Below are positions 1 to 8,880 of a DNA stretch of 64,000 nucleotides, in pieces (the stretch's first letter is position 1; every line of letters starts with the position of its first letter). The position numbers and the translations under genes were made by a program. The notes beneath the pieces were generated by a model that worked only from the letters and a program-made list of their open reading frames with translations, did not search any database and was not told where the DNA came from. Origin of the DNA: Pleomorphomonas sp. (GTDB lineage: Bacteria > Pseudomonadota > Alphaproteobacteria > Rhizobiales > Pleomorphomonadaceae); the NCBI GenBank assembly GCA_029976075.1, contig JARKNW010000011.1, positions 62,001 through 126,000 on the forward strand, read 5' to 3'.

Positions 1-55
1 CGTGCGATAGGGCTGTGCGTTCCAGATGGAACGGATTTACGCTCTCTGATTTTTA

Positions 56-75
56 TTGATTGAGCAGTCAATTAA
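56..75. promoter_or_regulatory. Probable BetI operator
   Basis: An inverted repeat TTGATTGA-gcag-TCAATTAA lies just upstream of betI; seven of eight arm positions pair. It resembles the bet operator I recall from Escherichia coli, so autorepression by BetI is the natural inference. The site contains an in-frame TTG that could be mistaken for a start codon. Confidence 0.65.
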
Positions 76-112
76 AAATATGCTGTCCTACGAACAGTGG
101 GGAGAAGTTGAC

Positions 113-700
113 ATGCCGAAGCTTGGGATGCAGCCGATCCGTCGACAGGAGTTGATCCTTGCGGCGGTCGAGGCCATCCATGAACGCGGACTGAATGGGG
201 TCACCATGGGCGACATCGCAAAGCGGGCGGGTGTTTCGCCAGCGCTCGCCCACCACTACTTCGGCTCGAAGGACGAGTTGCTGTCGGCCACCATGCGGCA
301 TCTCCTGGGCGAGTTCGCACTCGCGGCCCGTCGCCGTCTCGCCGAAGCGGCAAATCCCAGGGCCCGTGTCGATGCCATCCTGGAAGCGAGTTTCGCCCCG
401 GAGCAGTTCTCGCCGGCCCTGATCTCCACCTGGCTCGCCTTCTACATGCAGTCGGTTCATGACCGGGCGGCCGCGCGCCTGCTGGGCATTTATCTGAAGC
501 GGCTTGAGTCCAACCTGCGCCACGATCTTCGTCCGTTGGTCGGTGACGGTGCGGTGGCGCTGGCCCGTGGAATCGCCGCGATGATCGATGGCCTCTGGCT
601 GCACGCGGCATTGCCAACACTGCATCGCTCTCCAGAGGAGGCGCTCGGCATTCTTCGTGATTATGTCGACGGTCGTCTTGCCGCCGAGGCACGAGCGTAA
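113..700 (+). CDS. betI: Transcriptional repressor BetI (TetR family)
   Basis: The 195-residue product has the usual BetI length and opens with MPKLGMQPIRRQ, a hallmark of BetI. The TetR helix-turn-helix lies at about residues 28-50 (TMGDIAKRAGVSPALAHHYF). BetI is the choline-responsive repressor of the glycine betaine synthesis and choline uptake genes. The ATG at 113 is preceded by GGGGAGAAG at good spacing; an in-frame extension to 56 would run through the operator. No betA, betB or transporter gene is visible, so the targets probably lie upstream of the window or elsewhere. The next gene, an exporter, begins 68 bases later on the same strand. Confidence 0.92.
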   Translation: MPKLGMQPIRRQELILAAVEAIHERGLNGVTMGDIAKRAGVSPALAHHYFGSKDELLSATMRHLLGEFALAARRRLAEAANPRARVDAILEASFAPEQFSPALISTWLAFYMQSVHDRAAARLLGIYLKRLESNLRHDLRPLVGDGAVALARGIAAMIDGLWLHAALPTLHRSPEEALGILRDYVDGRLAAEARA

Positions 701-768
701 CGATTTCCTCATTTGCGCCACCGTCGCTACATCGCTAGGCTCGGGCATCCTCCCGGAGCCGCTTGCCC

Positions 769-1647
769 ATGCCCGTCCGCCACATTGCCCTCGCCGTCCT
801 CGTCACGGCGATCTGGGGTTTCAACTTCGTTGTGATCCGTCTCGGGCTCGGCTCGGTGCCGCCGTTATTGCTGGCTGCCCTGCGCTTTGTCGTCGCCGCG
901 CTCCCGGCTCTCTTTCTGGCCCGACCAGGCGTCCCGGCCGGCAAGCTGATCGCGATCGGCATGACCCTGTTCGTCGGCCAGTTTGCCTTTCTGTTTCCGG
1001 CCATGAAGCTTGGCATGCCTCCGGGCCTCGCGTCGGTGACGCTGCAAAGCCAGGCCTTCCTGACGATTCTGTTTGCCTCGCTTGCCCTTGGTGAGCGGCC
1101 CCGGCAAAGGCAGCTTGTGGGCGCCGGAATTGCCGCGCTGGGTCTTCTGACCATCGCCACGACCGTCGGTGGCGACTTCACGATGATCGGCCTAGGCCTG
1201 ACCATCGCCTCGGCGGCAAGCTGGGCGATCGGCAATGTGCTGATGCGGGGCGCCGGCAAGGTGGACATGCTGTCGATGGTGGTTTGGCTCAGTCTGGTGC
1301 CGCCGATCCCCCTGTTCGTCTTGTCCCTGGCCTTCGAAGGATGGCCGGCCATCGTTTCCGGCATGACGGGGATGGGACTCGTCGGAGCTGGTTCGATTCT
1401 TTATCTCGCCCTTCTTGCGACGCTCGTCGGTTTCGGTCTGTGGGGCTTTCTCCTGCGAAACCATCCCGCGTCGACGGTGGCACCTTTTTCGCTTCTGGTG
1501 CCGCTGTTCGGAACGCTGTCGTCCTGGATTGTACTCGGCGAAACCTTCTCGCCGCTGCGAGTTGCCGGCATGGGACTCATCCTGCTGGGGGTTGCCACCA
1601 TCGCCCTGCCACTGCCTGCCGTCTTCAAAAGACAACGGACGGCCTGA
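769..1647 (+). CDS. EamA/DMT family inner-membrane exporter
   Basis: The 292-residue protein consists almost entirely of hydrophobic segments, about ten, in the two five-helix repeats of the drug/metabolite transporter (EamA) superfamily. The first helix carries the typical AIWGFNFVVIRLG and the second repeat restarts near residue 140. It resembles the cysteine/O-acetylserine exporter subgroup, but the substrate cannot be read from sequence. The ATG at 769 has a GGAG upstream at 754-757; a TTG two codons earlier is an alternative. It follows betI on the same strand and could be cotranscribed. It is convergent with the cytochrome c gene. Confidence 0.88.
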   Translation: MPVRHIALAVLVTAIWGFNFVVIRLGLGSVPPLLLAALRFVVAALPALFLARPGVPAGKLIAIGMTLFVGQFAFLFPAMKLGMPPGLASVTLQSQAFLTILFASLALGERPRQRQLVGAGIAALGLLTIATTVGGDFTMIGLGLTIASAASWAIGNVLMRGAGKVDMLSMVVWLSLVPPIPLFVLSLAFEGWPAIVSGMTGMGLVGAGSILYLALLATLVGFGLWGFLLRNHPASTVAPFSLLVPLFGTLSSWIVLGETFSPLRVAGMGLILLGVATIALPLPAVFKRQRTA

Positions 1648-1658
1648 TGGCCGCCCGT
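1635..1658. terminator. Stem-loop between convergent genes
   Basis: ACGGACGGCC and GGCCGCCCGT pair over ten positions with one mismatch around a TGAT loop, overlapping the exporter stop codon. It sits between convergent genes, which suits a bidirectional terminator, but no strong T run follows on either strand. Confidence 0.4.
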
Positions 1659-1686
1659 GCTCTGCAATCTTTCGCTCGGATGATTG

Positions 1687-2274
1687 TTACGGCATCGGTG
1701 CCGGGTTGGCCGACAGCGACCGAAGATAGGCAATGACATTGGCGCGGTCTTCCGGCTTCTTGAGCCCGGCGAAGGCCATCTTGTTGCCCGGCACTTCGGC
1801 CTTGGGGTTGGTCAGGTAGACGTCCAGTGTCGCATAATCCCAGGTGTGGCTCTCGCCGAAGGTCGTCATGCCCTGCGAATACTTGAAACCCTCGTGGCTG
1901 CCGGGTTTGCGATTGACTACTTCCCAGAGGCCGGGACCAACCTTGTTGTCGCCTGTGTTGGCAAAGGAGTGGCAAGCCGTGCAGACCTTGGCAGTCTTCT
2001 CGCCGGCAGCGGCGTCGGCCGTCTTGAGGCGATCGGCAATCGGCGCCACGTCCGTGGCGGCGCTGGCGGCGGCGGCCTTGGGATCGGCCTGTGCCGCCGC
2101 AGGGGCGGGGGCATCCGTCGCTGCAACTGCTGGTGCAGCCTTCATGTCCACCACATAGCCGGGTGCTGTCGGCTCCTGCTTGGCAAAGATCTGGTCGGAT
2201 ACGAAATCGATGGCAAAAGCGACAACAGCGACCGCCAGCACGGCGCCGAGAATCTTGTTGGGTTGCAGCGACAT
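1687..2274 (-). CDS. Membrane-anchored c-type cytochrome
   Basis: The 195-residue product has an uncleaved-looking N-terminal membrane anchor (about residues 7-25), an Ala/Pro-rich linker of about 55 residues, and one class I cytochrome c domain. The haem motif is CTACH and the distal ligand is the Met in GNKMAF. It is therefore a periplasmic electron carrier tethered to the inner membrane, similar to cytochrome cy/c552 types. The start at 2274 (MSLQPNK) was chosen because AAGGAG lies 12 bases upstream; a longer frame to 2328 adds 18 residues unlike a signal. It is divergent from pheA. Confidence 0.88.
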   Translation of the reverse strand: MSLQPNKILGAVLAVAVVAFAIDFVSDQIFAKQEPTAPGYVVDMKAAPAVAATDAPAPAAAQADPKAAAASAATDVAPIADRLKTADAAAGEKTAKVCTACHSFANTGDNKVGPGLWEVVNRKPGSHEGFKYSQGMTTFGESHTWDYATLDVYLTNPKAEVPGNKMAFAGLKKPEDRANVIAYLRSLSANPAPMP

Positions 2275-2607
2275 CGGGGACACCGGCTCCTTGCAGTCAC
2301 ACGGCGCCAGCCCCGGCGCGCGCGACATTTGGCGATCTGTGGGTGGACCTCGCCAGAGGCTTTTTGGTCACACTCGGCAGCATATACGGGATTTTGCTCT
2401 CTGCTGCAAACTATCCTCAGGTCGCGTCACGCACCTCGGCGACCGGCGCCTCTTCTGACTTATCGGCGCTCGATCCTACCGGCTGCAACGACGCCGGGCT
2501 GCATGCTCTCGACGAGGTTCAGGCGATTTATCAGCGCCTCACTCAAGGGATGACATGCCCCGGCGCGGCTGCTATGCCGCTCTCGGTGTGATACACGGAA
2601 GATAACG

Positions 2608-3492
2608 ATGTCGGACAAGCTAAAGGTCGTGTTCCAGGGCGAGCCGGGCGCCAACTCCCATCTCGCCGCTCTCGAAGTTTATCCCGATTGCGAGCCAGTC
2701 GCCTGCCCGACCTTCGAGGATTGCTTTGCAGCTCTGGCATCTGGCGCTGGCGACCTCGGGATGATTCCGATCGAAAACTCGACGGCCGGCCGCGTCGCAG
2801 ACATCCACCACATTTTGCCCCATGCCGATGTACACATCATCGGTGAGCACTTCCTGCCGGTGCACCACCAGTTGCTGGGTATCCGGGGGGCACGGCTGGA
2901 AGACATCCGGATTGCTCAAAGCCACGTTCAGGCGCTCGGCCAATGCCGGCAGACGTTGCGTTCGCTCGGCATTACGCCGATCGTCGGTGCCGACACCGCC
3001 GGCTCGGCTCGAGAGATTGCCGAGGCGGGCGATCCCACGCGCGCAGCCATCGCCTCGTCGCTCGCAGCCAAGATCTATGGGCTCGATGTGCTGAAGGCCG
3101 ACTGCGAGGATACGCTTCACAACACGACGCGCTTCATCATTCTATCGCCGCAGCCCGCCGCTGCGCCGCCGTTCGGCACCCCGACAGTCACCACTTTCAT
3201 CTTCCGGGTCCGCAACATACCGGCGGCGCTCTACAAGGCGCTGGGTGGGTTCTCGACCAATGGTATCAACATGACCAAGCTCGAGAGCTACCAGCTCGAG
3301 GGCCAGTTCTTCGCAACGCAGTTCTATGCCGATGTCGAGGGGCACCCCGATGACCCGGCGGTGAAGTTCGCGCTGGAAGAGCTCGAGTTCTTCAGCCGCG
3401 AGGTCAAGGTGTTCGGCAGCTATCCGGCGAGCCCGTTCCGTGACAAGATCCGCGAGCCGGCTGCCCACTTGGGGCTCCGGCCCGGGGAATAA
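2608..3492 (+). CDS. pheA: Prephenate dehydratase
   Basis: The 294-residue monofunctional enzyme converts prephenate to phenylpyruvate in phenylalanine synthesis. The two-lobe dehydratase domain spans about residues 6-185 and contains IPIENSTAGRV and the catalytic-site NTTRFII motif. A C-terminal ACT domain (about 195-275, with GINMTKLESY) is the expected phenylalanine-binding allosteric module. No chorismate mutase domain is fused. It is convergent with nudC, only 7 bases apart, a neighbourhood familiar from rhizobial genomes. The kdsB gene often found upstream is not here. Confidence 0.95.
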   Translation: MSDKLKVVFQGEPGANSHLAALEVYPDCEPVACPTFEDCFAALASGAGDLGMIPIENSTAGRVADIHHILPHADVHIIGEHFLPVHHQLLGIRGARLEDIRIAQSHVQALGQCRQTLRSLGITPIVGADTAGSAREIAEAGDPTRAAIASSLAAKIYGLDVLKADCEDTLHNTTRFIILSPQPAAAPPFGTPTVTTFIFRVRNIPAALYKALGGFSTNGINMTKLESYQLEGQFFATQFYADVEGHPDDPAVKFALEELEFFSREVKVFGSYPASPFRDKIREPAAHLGLRPGE

Positions 3493-3499
3493 GGGACCG

Positions 3500-4435
3500 C
3501 TACTTCAGATCGGCCCACACCTCAATCAGGTGGCGGGCCACCGCGAGTCTCGGCGGGCAATGAAGCTTGCCCACCTCGGTGGTCTTCAGCATCGCCTTGA
3601 CCTCGTCGCGGTTGAACCACGCACAGTCGTCCATCTCCGCCTTGTCGACCTTGATCTCGGTGGAGATGGCTTCGCCATAGCAGCCGAGCATCAGGTTGGC
3701 AGGGAAAGGCCAGGGCTGGCTGGCATGATAGCGCACGGCGCCAACGTCGATGCCGGACTCTTCCTTGACCTCGCGGCGGACGGCGTCTTCCACCGTCTCT
3801 CCCGGCTCCATGAAACCGGCGAGGCAAGTGTACATGCCGGCCTCGAAGCGCGGCGTACGGCCAAGGAGCACTCGGTCTTCGCCGTCCTGGATGAGCATGA
3901 TCACGACGGGATCGGTCCGCGGAAAATGCTGAGTGCCGCAACTGGTGCAGTTTCGCTGGTAGCCTGCGGCAATGCTGACCGTCGGTGCGCCGCAGACGCC
4001 ACAGAAGCGATGGCGCTGATGCCAGAACAGCGTGGCGCGCGCCTGTGCCACCGGACCAAAGCCTTCGGCACCCACCAAGGCGTCGCGGGCGAGGCTGCGG
4101 AGATCGACGAGGGTTTCTCCCGGCTCCAGTTCGGGTTCGCCTTTGAACTCGCCAGCGAACCACGGGTGTCCCTCGGGGTCGAGGCCGAGGAATATTTGCG
4201 TTTCGGTCTCCTGAAACAGCGCATTGGCAGCGCTGCCTTCAAAATCGAGGCGGCCGGATTTGACCAGCACGCGATCGCCGAACAGCATCATCAGGCGACG
4301 CTGCGGATCGTCGAGATGGCGCTGGACCAGAGCGGCGTCGGTGCGTTGTTCCGAATGGCGATGGAGAGAATTGACCGAATAGGTGTTGTGGCTCGACCAG
4401 TCGAAACCGGAGGGGGGGTCGGAAGGCAGGATCAT
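3500..4435 (-). CDS. nudC: NAD(+) diphosphatase NudC
   Basis: The 311-residue protein has the full NudC layout: an N-terminal domain, a zinc ribbon with CGVCG and CTSCG (about residues 140-165), and a Nudix box GFMEPGETVEDAVRREVKEE followed by the NudC-specific SQPWPFP. The family hydrolyses NAD(H) to NMN(H) and AMP and removes NAD caps from RNA. The start is uncertain: ATG at 4435 (MILPSD) or a GTG at 4459. It is followed at 60 bases by a small membrane protein gene on the same strand. Confidence 0.93.
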   Translation of the reverse strand: MILPSDPPSGFDWSSHNTYSVNSLHRHSEQRTDAALVQRHLDDPQRRLMMLFGDRVLVKSGRLDFEGSAANALFQETETQIFLGLDPEGHPWFAGEFKGEPELEPGETLVDLRSLARDALVGAEGFGPVAQARATLFWHQRHRFCGVCGAPTVSIAAGYQRNCTSCGTQHFPRTDPVVIMLIQDGEDRVLLGRTPRFEAGMYTCLAGFMEPGETVEDAVRREVKEESGIDVGAVRYHASQPWPFPANLMLGCYGEAISTEIKVDKAEMDDCAWFNRDEVKAMLKTTEVGKLHCPPRLAVARHLIEVWADLK

Positions 4436-4496
4436 CTTGAAAGTTCGCTTTCCGCGCACCGGCTCGCGATGCCGGCCGCATGCTTGAAGGCGTCGG

Positions 4497-4772
4497 TCAG
4501 AAGCGATTGCGGCCGATGTTGAGAAGCCGCAGCACCAGCCAGACGGGCACCACTACCACGGCGCCCAGAAGAAAGTAGCGCCAGACACGGTCGATGGCAT
4601 CAAATCCCATCGCCCAGATATGATCGATGAAACGCAGCGCCGAGGCGACAATATCGCGCGGTTCGACGCCAAGCGCAGCCAGCACGACGCCAACCACCAG
4701 CGAAAGAATGATGAGACGCAGGAGAAGGCGCGCCGGGCTGTCGCCAAACAGGCGCTCGAAACGGTCTGACAT
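4497..4772 (-). CDS. Small two-helix membrane protein (DUF6460-like)
   Basis: The 91-residue product has two hydrophobic segments (about residues 15-37 and 66-86) separated by an amphipathic stretch, and a basic C-terminal tail. It resembles a conserved rhizobial family of unknown function (DUF6460, from memory). The ATG at 4772 has GGAG nine bases upstream, so the longer in-frame extension to 4865 is rejected. It lies between nudC and apaG on the same strand and may be cotranscribed with them. Confidence 0.75.
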   Translation of the reverse strand: MSDRFERLFGDSPARLLLRLIILSLVVGVVLAALGVEPRDIVASALRFIDHIWAMGFDAIDRVWRYFLLGAVVVVPVWLVLRLLNIGRNRF

Positions 4773-4902
4773 GGGAACGCTCCGGCTTTTCGGTGAGAAA
4801 GGTTGCCGACAGATAGGCGCCGTGGCCGACCTTGTCCAGCCGTTGGCCGCGTTTAGCCAAGGCAATCGTTTGAAGCCATGGCACCGGCTTTGCGGGTCGG
4901 AA

Positions 4903-5295
4903 TCAATTCAGCGTGCGCACCGTCATGGGACTGTCGAGCGAGAAGGCAGGGATGACAACCTCCAGCGCCGTGCCGCGGTCGTCGACCATGTGATAGCTGC
5001 CCGACATGATGCCGCTCGGCGTCGAAAGTGGACAGCCGCTGGTGTACTCGAAAGCTTCGCCTGGCTCGATGATCGGCTGCTGACCGACGACGCCCGGGCC
5101 GGTCACGGTGCGACGAAGGCCGTTGGCATCGGTGATCTCCCAGGAACGTGTCATGAGCTGTACGGCGCGCCGGCCATGATTGGCAATGACGACCCGGTAG
5201 GACCAGACGTAGCGATGCTCATCGGGGTCGGACTCGCCGGGGAGGTAGCTGGGTTCGACGTTGACGACGATATCGTGACTGACGGCGCTGAACAT
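4903..5295 (-). CDS. apaG: ApaG protein
   Basis: The product is 130 residues, the usual ApaG length. It has the family core [13 protein letters not shown], the [15 protein letters not shown] loop and [16 protein letters not shown]. ApaG is a single fibronectin III-like domain linked genetically to cobalt/magnesium resistance; its biochemical role is unsettled. The ATG at 5295 ([11 protein letters not shown]) matches the family N-terminus, so the longer frame to 5385 is not used. It lies 31 bases downstream of the binding-protein gene on the same strand. Confidence 0.93.
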   Translation of the reverse strand: MFSAVSHDIVVNVEPSYLPGESDPDEHRYVWSYRVVIANHGRRAVQLMTRSWEITDANGLRRTVTGPGVVGQQPIIEPGEAFEYTSGCPLSTPSGIMSGSYHMVDDRGTALEVVIPAFSLDSPMTVRTLN

Positions 5296-5326
5296 GGCGG
5301 GGGGCGTCCCGGTTTGGTACTCGCCG

Positions 5327-6178
5327 TCAGTAAAGGCTTTCCGGGAAGAAGCGCAAGGCGAGATCAGCGAGCGTGCCGTCGGCATCGAGCGCGCGCAATG
5401 CGCCGTCGATGCTGCCTTTGAGCGCCGTGTTGTCGGCGGCGACAGCGATTTTCATCCCATCGCCGAAATACGCCGGCTCGGTATAGGCGCCGCCGGAGAA
5501 GGCACAACAGCCGTGAGCGGCCGGACCCGTCAGCCAGAAGGAAGCCCCGACGGCCCCGGTGAACACGGCATCGACTTCGCCGCCTTTGAGCAGACCGAAC
5601 AGCTCCGTCTCACTGTTGGCGGGGTGTGGCTTGGCTGCAGGAAAGTAGTCTCGGATGAAGTCCGCATACCGACTGCCGGCAATGACGCCAACCGACTTGC
5701 CCGAGAGCGTGCGTGGCGAGGGGTCGACCAAGGCTGGCCATCGGCGGACGAAGCGGGCCGGCTCGCGGAAATAGGGAGCCGAATAGGCGAGATGAAGGCG
5801 AAGTGCCGGCGTGTCGGCCACGCCAGCGGCAATGGCATCAGCCTTGTTCTCCCGCACTGTCTCGAGCAACAGAGGAAACGGCCGCACCTGAACCGTGCAC
5901 GGAATGGCGAGGCGTGCGCAGATTGCGCGAGCTACCTCGACATTGAAGCCGGTAATGAGTCCCGAGCCGTCGACGAAGTTGAACGGTGGAAAATCATCGG
6001 ACGTAACGAACCGGATGGATGGCGGATTGCTCGTCGCGGCCGGTCCTGTCCCCGGTGGGACGATCTGCGGGTAGTCGGCTTCCGCGGCGTCTGCTCTGGC
6101 AAATGGCCACGACACTGAAGCCATGGCGCACAACAGGGCTGACACGGTCGTCGCAATCAAGAGTCTGGATCGGCGCAT
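5327..6178 (-). CDS. Periplasmic amino-acid-type solute-binding protein
   Basis: The 283-residue protein has a clear Sec signal peptide (residues 1 to about 32, ending ARADA) and a family 3 extracellular solute-binding fold: [27 protein letters not shown], the [19 protein letters not shown] hinge region and [12 protein letters not shown]. Such proteins bind polar amino acids or related compounds for ABC import or signalling. No permease or ATPase gene is adjacent, so it is an orphan binding protein and its ligand is unknown. Confidence 0.85.
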   Translation of the reverse strand: MRRSRLLIATTVSALLCAMASVSWPFARADAAEADYPQIVPPGTGPAATSNPPSIRFVTSDDFPPFNFVDGSGLITGFNVEVARAICARLAIPCTVQVRPFPLLLETVRENKADAIAAGVADTPALRLHLAYSAPYFREPARFVRRWPALVDPSPRTLSGKSVGVIAGSRYADFIRDYFPAAKPHPANSETELFGLLKGGEVDAVFTGAVGASFWLTGPAAHGCCAFSGGAYTEPAYFGDGMKIAVAADNTALKGSIDGALRALDADGTLADLALRFFPESLY

Positions 6179-6289
6179 CTTCGGAAATACCCTGGCGGCG
6201 GCTCAACCACCTTCCTTGACGCTAACCGAACTTCAAAGTCAGTGAAAGGCTTGCGCCTAGATCTCCACCTCTCCGACACCGGTTCGGCG

Positions 6290-7165
6290 TCAAGTGGCTT
6301 TGGGGAACCGCCGAACACTGGTCACCGGAACCCCGCCTGATGCGATACGGGCTATGGCGGCTCCGAGAGGTTCGATCACCGTGGCCATATGAAAGCCATT
6401 GGCATGCAGAAGTTGGTCCGGACCGGCGACAATGCCGACATGTCCTTTCCAGAAGACCAGATCGCCGCGCTTCAAAGCATCGGGATCCCCGCTCCAATCG
6501 ACCGGGTCACCGACCGTGGCTTCTTGCTGGTCGGTATCGCGCGGCGCGGCCACGCCCGTCTCCGCCAGCGATCTCTGGACGAGACCCGAGCAGTCGATGC
6601 CGAGACTGGAAGAGCCGCCCCAGAGGTAGGGCGTTCCGACATAGGCTGCGGCAACGGCGACGAAATCAGGGGCGGCTGGCGCCCCGATCGGCGAGAGATG
6701 TTTCATCACGGTGGCCGTGCCGTCTGAGAGCAGGGCGTAGACGAGATTGCGCCGCTCCACCTCGCCGGTGACCACAACGCGTGCGCCCTGAACCAGCGGG
6801 TAAGCGACGGGCAGCTTGAGATCGGAACCGGAGAAGGCAAACGAGCGCAACTGCGTCACCGCATGGGTCGGTTCCGGTGCCGAGAAGGACAAAGCCTCCG
6901 CCGGCATGTACCCGACGTAGCCGTCCCGGCCCATCTGGACAAAGGCCCAGCCTTCACCGTCGATGTCGAGCACGCGGATCGCCTCGCCGTGAAGCGCCTC
7001 GCTGTCAAGCGGGCAATCGAAGCGTGGTTCACGCCTCAGCCCGGCCAGCGACGCGACGATCTGTGCGGGCCTTGGCTCGGCATATCGCTCCGCCGCTACG
7101 ATGTCCGCGAGTGCGGCGTCGGCAAGGTCGGAACGGGCGAACGTGGTGCGGCGGTCGGTCGTCAA
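6290..7165 (-). CDS. NlpC/P60 family cell-wall peptidase
   Basis: The 291-residue protein has SH3-like segments at about residues 35-145 and a C-terminal NlpC/P60 domain with the catalytic Cys in GIDCSGLVQ, the His in KGHVGIVAG and a downstream polar residue near LLHANGFH. The family cleaves peptide bonds in peptidoglycan stems. No signal peptide is visible. It starts with TTG at 7165, whose bases overlap the TGA of the upstream marR-like gene (TTGA), so translation is probably coupled. Confidence 0.87.
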   Translation of the reverse strand: MTTDRRTTFARSDLADAALADIVAAERYAEPRPAQIVASLAGLRREPRFDCPLDSEALHGEAIRVLDIDGEGWAFVQMGRDGYVGYMPAEALSFSAPEPTHAVTQLRSFAFSGSDLKLPVAYPLVQGARVVVTGEVERRNLVYALLSDGTATVMKHLSPIGAPAAPDFVAVAAAYVGTPYLWGGSSSLGIDCSGLVQRSLAETGVAAPRDTDQQEATVGDPVDWSGDPDALKRGDLVFWKGHVGIVAGPDQLLHANGFHMATVIEPLGAAIARIASGGVPVTSVRRFPKAT

Positions 7166-7512
7166 CGCGGCAGCTCCTTGGCTTTTTCCACGATGATATC
7201 AGCGAGGTGCTCGAGGAACAGTGCGCCTTCCACCGTGCGATGGACGATGACATTGCGTCGGTCGGCCTCATCGCGCTTGCGACCGAGAAGCTTCAGTTCG
7301 CCCATGGTATCGAGGGCCCGGGTAATCGCCGGCTTGGTGACACCGAGCTTCTCGGCAAGGCCGCGTACCGTATGCGGAGGTGGTTCGAGGTAGACCGTAA
7401 GCAACACCGTGATCTGGCGCGGCGACAAGTCCGGGCCGTTCTCGCGCACGGTTGCAAGCGAGACGTCGTGCCAGAGTTTGAGGGCCTGAGCGGGGCGCAT
7501 GTCGATCGGCAT
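7162..7512 (-). CDS. MarR-like winged-helix regulator
   Basis: The 116-residue protein has a winged helix-turn-helix (about residues 28-90: DLSPRQITVLLTVYLE, VRGLAEKLGVTKPAITRALDTMGELKLLGR, RDEADRRN) typical of the MarR superfamily. It is shorter than classic MarR proteins (about 140), with reduced flanking dimerisation helices. Its overlap with the NlpC/P60 gene implies joint expression and possible autoregulation of the pair; the ligand is unknown. Confidence 0.83.
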   Translation of the reverse strand: MPIDMRPAQALKLWHDVSLATVRENGPDLSPRQITVLLTVYLEPPPHTVRGLAEKLGVTKPAITRALDTMGELKLLGRKRDEADRRNVIVHRTVEGALFLEHLADIIVEKAKELPR

Positions 7513-7560
7513 GCACCCCTTCTACACCGAATTCGTTTCGGAGGCGTTATTGTTCGCTTG

Positions 7561-8736
7561 TCAGCTGAGTGCCTGATCGAGATCGGCGATCAGGTCGTCG
7601 GCGTGTTCGAGGCCGACGGAGAGACGCAGGAGACCCTGGCGGATGCCGAGCTCCTGTCTCACCTCTTCGGTGAAGCGCTGATGCGTGGTCGTCGAGGGAT
7701 GCGTGACGAGGCTCTTGGCATCACCGAGATTATTGGAAATCTTGATGATTCCCAGCTTGTTGATGGCGGTGAAAGCGCCCTCGCGGCCACCCTTGACCTC
7801 GATGGCAATCATGGTCGAACCACCCGTCATCTGCTTGCGGCAGATATCGGCCTGGGGATGGCTCGCCGATCCGGGATAGATCACCCGTTCGATCTTCGGG
7901 TGACCTTCCAGGAAAGCCGCGATCTTTGCCGCGCTTTCGGCCTGCCGCCCGACGCGCAGCGAGAAGGTCTCGAGCGCCTTCAGCATGACCCAGGCATTGA
8001 AGGGGCTCATGGTCGGGCCGGTCTGGCGCAGGAAGACCTGGAGATATTTCTCGAGGAACTCCTCACCGCACAGCACCACGCCGCCCATGCAGCGGCCCTG
8101 CCCGTCGATATGTTTGGTGGCGGAGTAGGCGACCACGTCCGCCCCGAGTTCCAGCGGCTTCTGGTAGAGCGCGGTGGCAAAGACATTGTCGACGACGAGG
8201 CGCGCACCGGCGGCGTGAGCAATCTCGGCCACTGCCGCGATATCGACAACCTCAAGGGTCGGGTTGGTCGGGCTTTCGAAGAAAAAGACGCGTGTATTCG
8301 GCCGGACGGCCGACCGCCATTGGTCAAGGTCGCGGCCATCGACCAGCGTGCAGGAAATGCCGAAGCGCGGCGCCAGATCCTCGACGATGTAGCGACAGGA
8401 CCCGAACAGCGCCCGGGCCGCCACGATATGGTCGCCGGCCGAGGCCTGAGACAGGATCGCCGCCGTCACCGCTGCCATGCCGGTCGCCGTAGCCCGAGCG
8501 ACCGGGGCGCCTTCGAGCAAGGCCATACGTTCCTCGAACATGGCAACGGTCGGGTTGGAGAAGCGGCTGTACTGAAAGCCAGGGTCGAGATTCAGAAAGC
8601 GGGCCTCCGCCTGCTCGGCGCTTTCATAAACGAAGCCCTGCGTCACGAACATCGACTCGGACGTCTCGCCCCACTGCGAGCGCATGCTGCCGCCATGTAC
8701 GAGAGCGGTGTCGGGATGCCAGTTGACCTTGGTCAT
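7561..8736 (-). CDS. metZ: O-succinylhomoserine sulfhydrylase MetZ
   Basis: The 391-residue PLP enzyme of the Cys/Met metabolism family makes homocysteine directly from O-succinylhomoserine and sulfide. Visible landmarks are GFVYESAEQAEARF, TGMAAVTAA, the ESPTNPTLEVVDI stretch, the PLP lysine in YSATKHIDGQGR and the substrate-binding SLGLE-type segment, here LSVGLEHADDLI. The ATG at 8736 (MTKVNWHPDTALVHGG) is chosen. A longer frame to 8814 would translate the terminator hairpin of the upstream SAM-II riboswitch. Expression should fall when S-adenosylmethionine is high. Confidence 0.94.
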   Translation of the reverse strand: MTKVNWHPDTALVHGGSMRSQWGETSESMFVTQGFVYESAEQAEARFLNLDPGFQYSRFSNPTVAMFEERMALLEGAPVARATATGMAAVTAAILSQASAGDHIVAARALFGSCRYIVEDLAPRFGISCTLVDGRDLDQWRSAVRPNTRVFFFESPTNPTLEVVDIAAVAEIAHAAGARLVVDNVFATALYQKPLELGADVVAYSATKHIDGQGRCMGGVVLCGEEFLEKYLQVFLRQTGPTMSPFNAWVMLKALETFSLRVGRQAESAAKIAAFLEGHPKIERVIYPGSASHPQADICRKQMTGGSTMIAIEVKGGREGAFTAINKLGIIKISNNLGDAKSLVTHPSTTTHQRFTEEVRQELGIRQGLLRLSVGLEHADDLIADLDQALS

Positions 8737-8762
8737 GTCTTCGTCCTTCTGCGTCGAGGTCC

Positions 8763-8799
8763 GAAAAAGCGAACCCGGCTGCGCATGGGCGAGCCGGGT
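8763..8799 (-). terminator. Riboswitch-linked intrinsic terminator
   Basis: Read on the minus strand, ACCCGGCT and AGCCGGGT form an eight-pair stem around an 11-base loop, followed by TCGCTTTTTC. It lies between the SAM-II aptamer and the metZ start, so it is the probable expression platform. It also argues that the metZ start is downstream, at 8736. Confidence 0.75.
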
Positions 8800-8825
8800 G
8801 TCACAAATCGACATGTCCGTCCCGA

Positions 8826-8880
8826 CCTTTTAGCAGCCTTGTTTAGCGTGGCGGCAAGCCGGTCGGCTCAAAGAACCACG
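8826..8880 (-). promoter_or_regulatory. SAM-II riboswitch aptamer
   Basis: The minus strand reads CGTGG, then TTCTTTGAGCC, a central GCTTGC, the closing CCACG, CTAAACAA and finally GCTAAAA. These are the conserved elements, in order, of the SAM-II (metA) pseudoknot riboswitch, which binds S-adenosylmethionine. The first stem CGTGG/CCACG is perfect. Its position upstream of metZ is the classic alphaproteobacterial one. Confidence 0.9.

Noticed and set aside
2329-2607. Possible kdsB or small RNA between cytochrome c and pheA
   Set aside because: No kdsB-like text in any frame and no RNA signature I could recognise; it is treated as a divergent promoter region.
3440-4522. Long plus-strand frames opposite nudC, and similar long frames opposite metZ, lsrK, the terminase and portal genes
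   Set aside because: They are antisense shadows typical of high-GC coding DNA; the minus- or plus-strand families named are unmistakable.
8737-8814. N-terminal extension of metZ
   Set aside because: It would encode the terminator stem-loop; the conserved enzyme begins at 8736.
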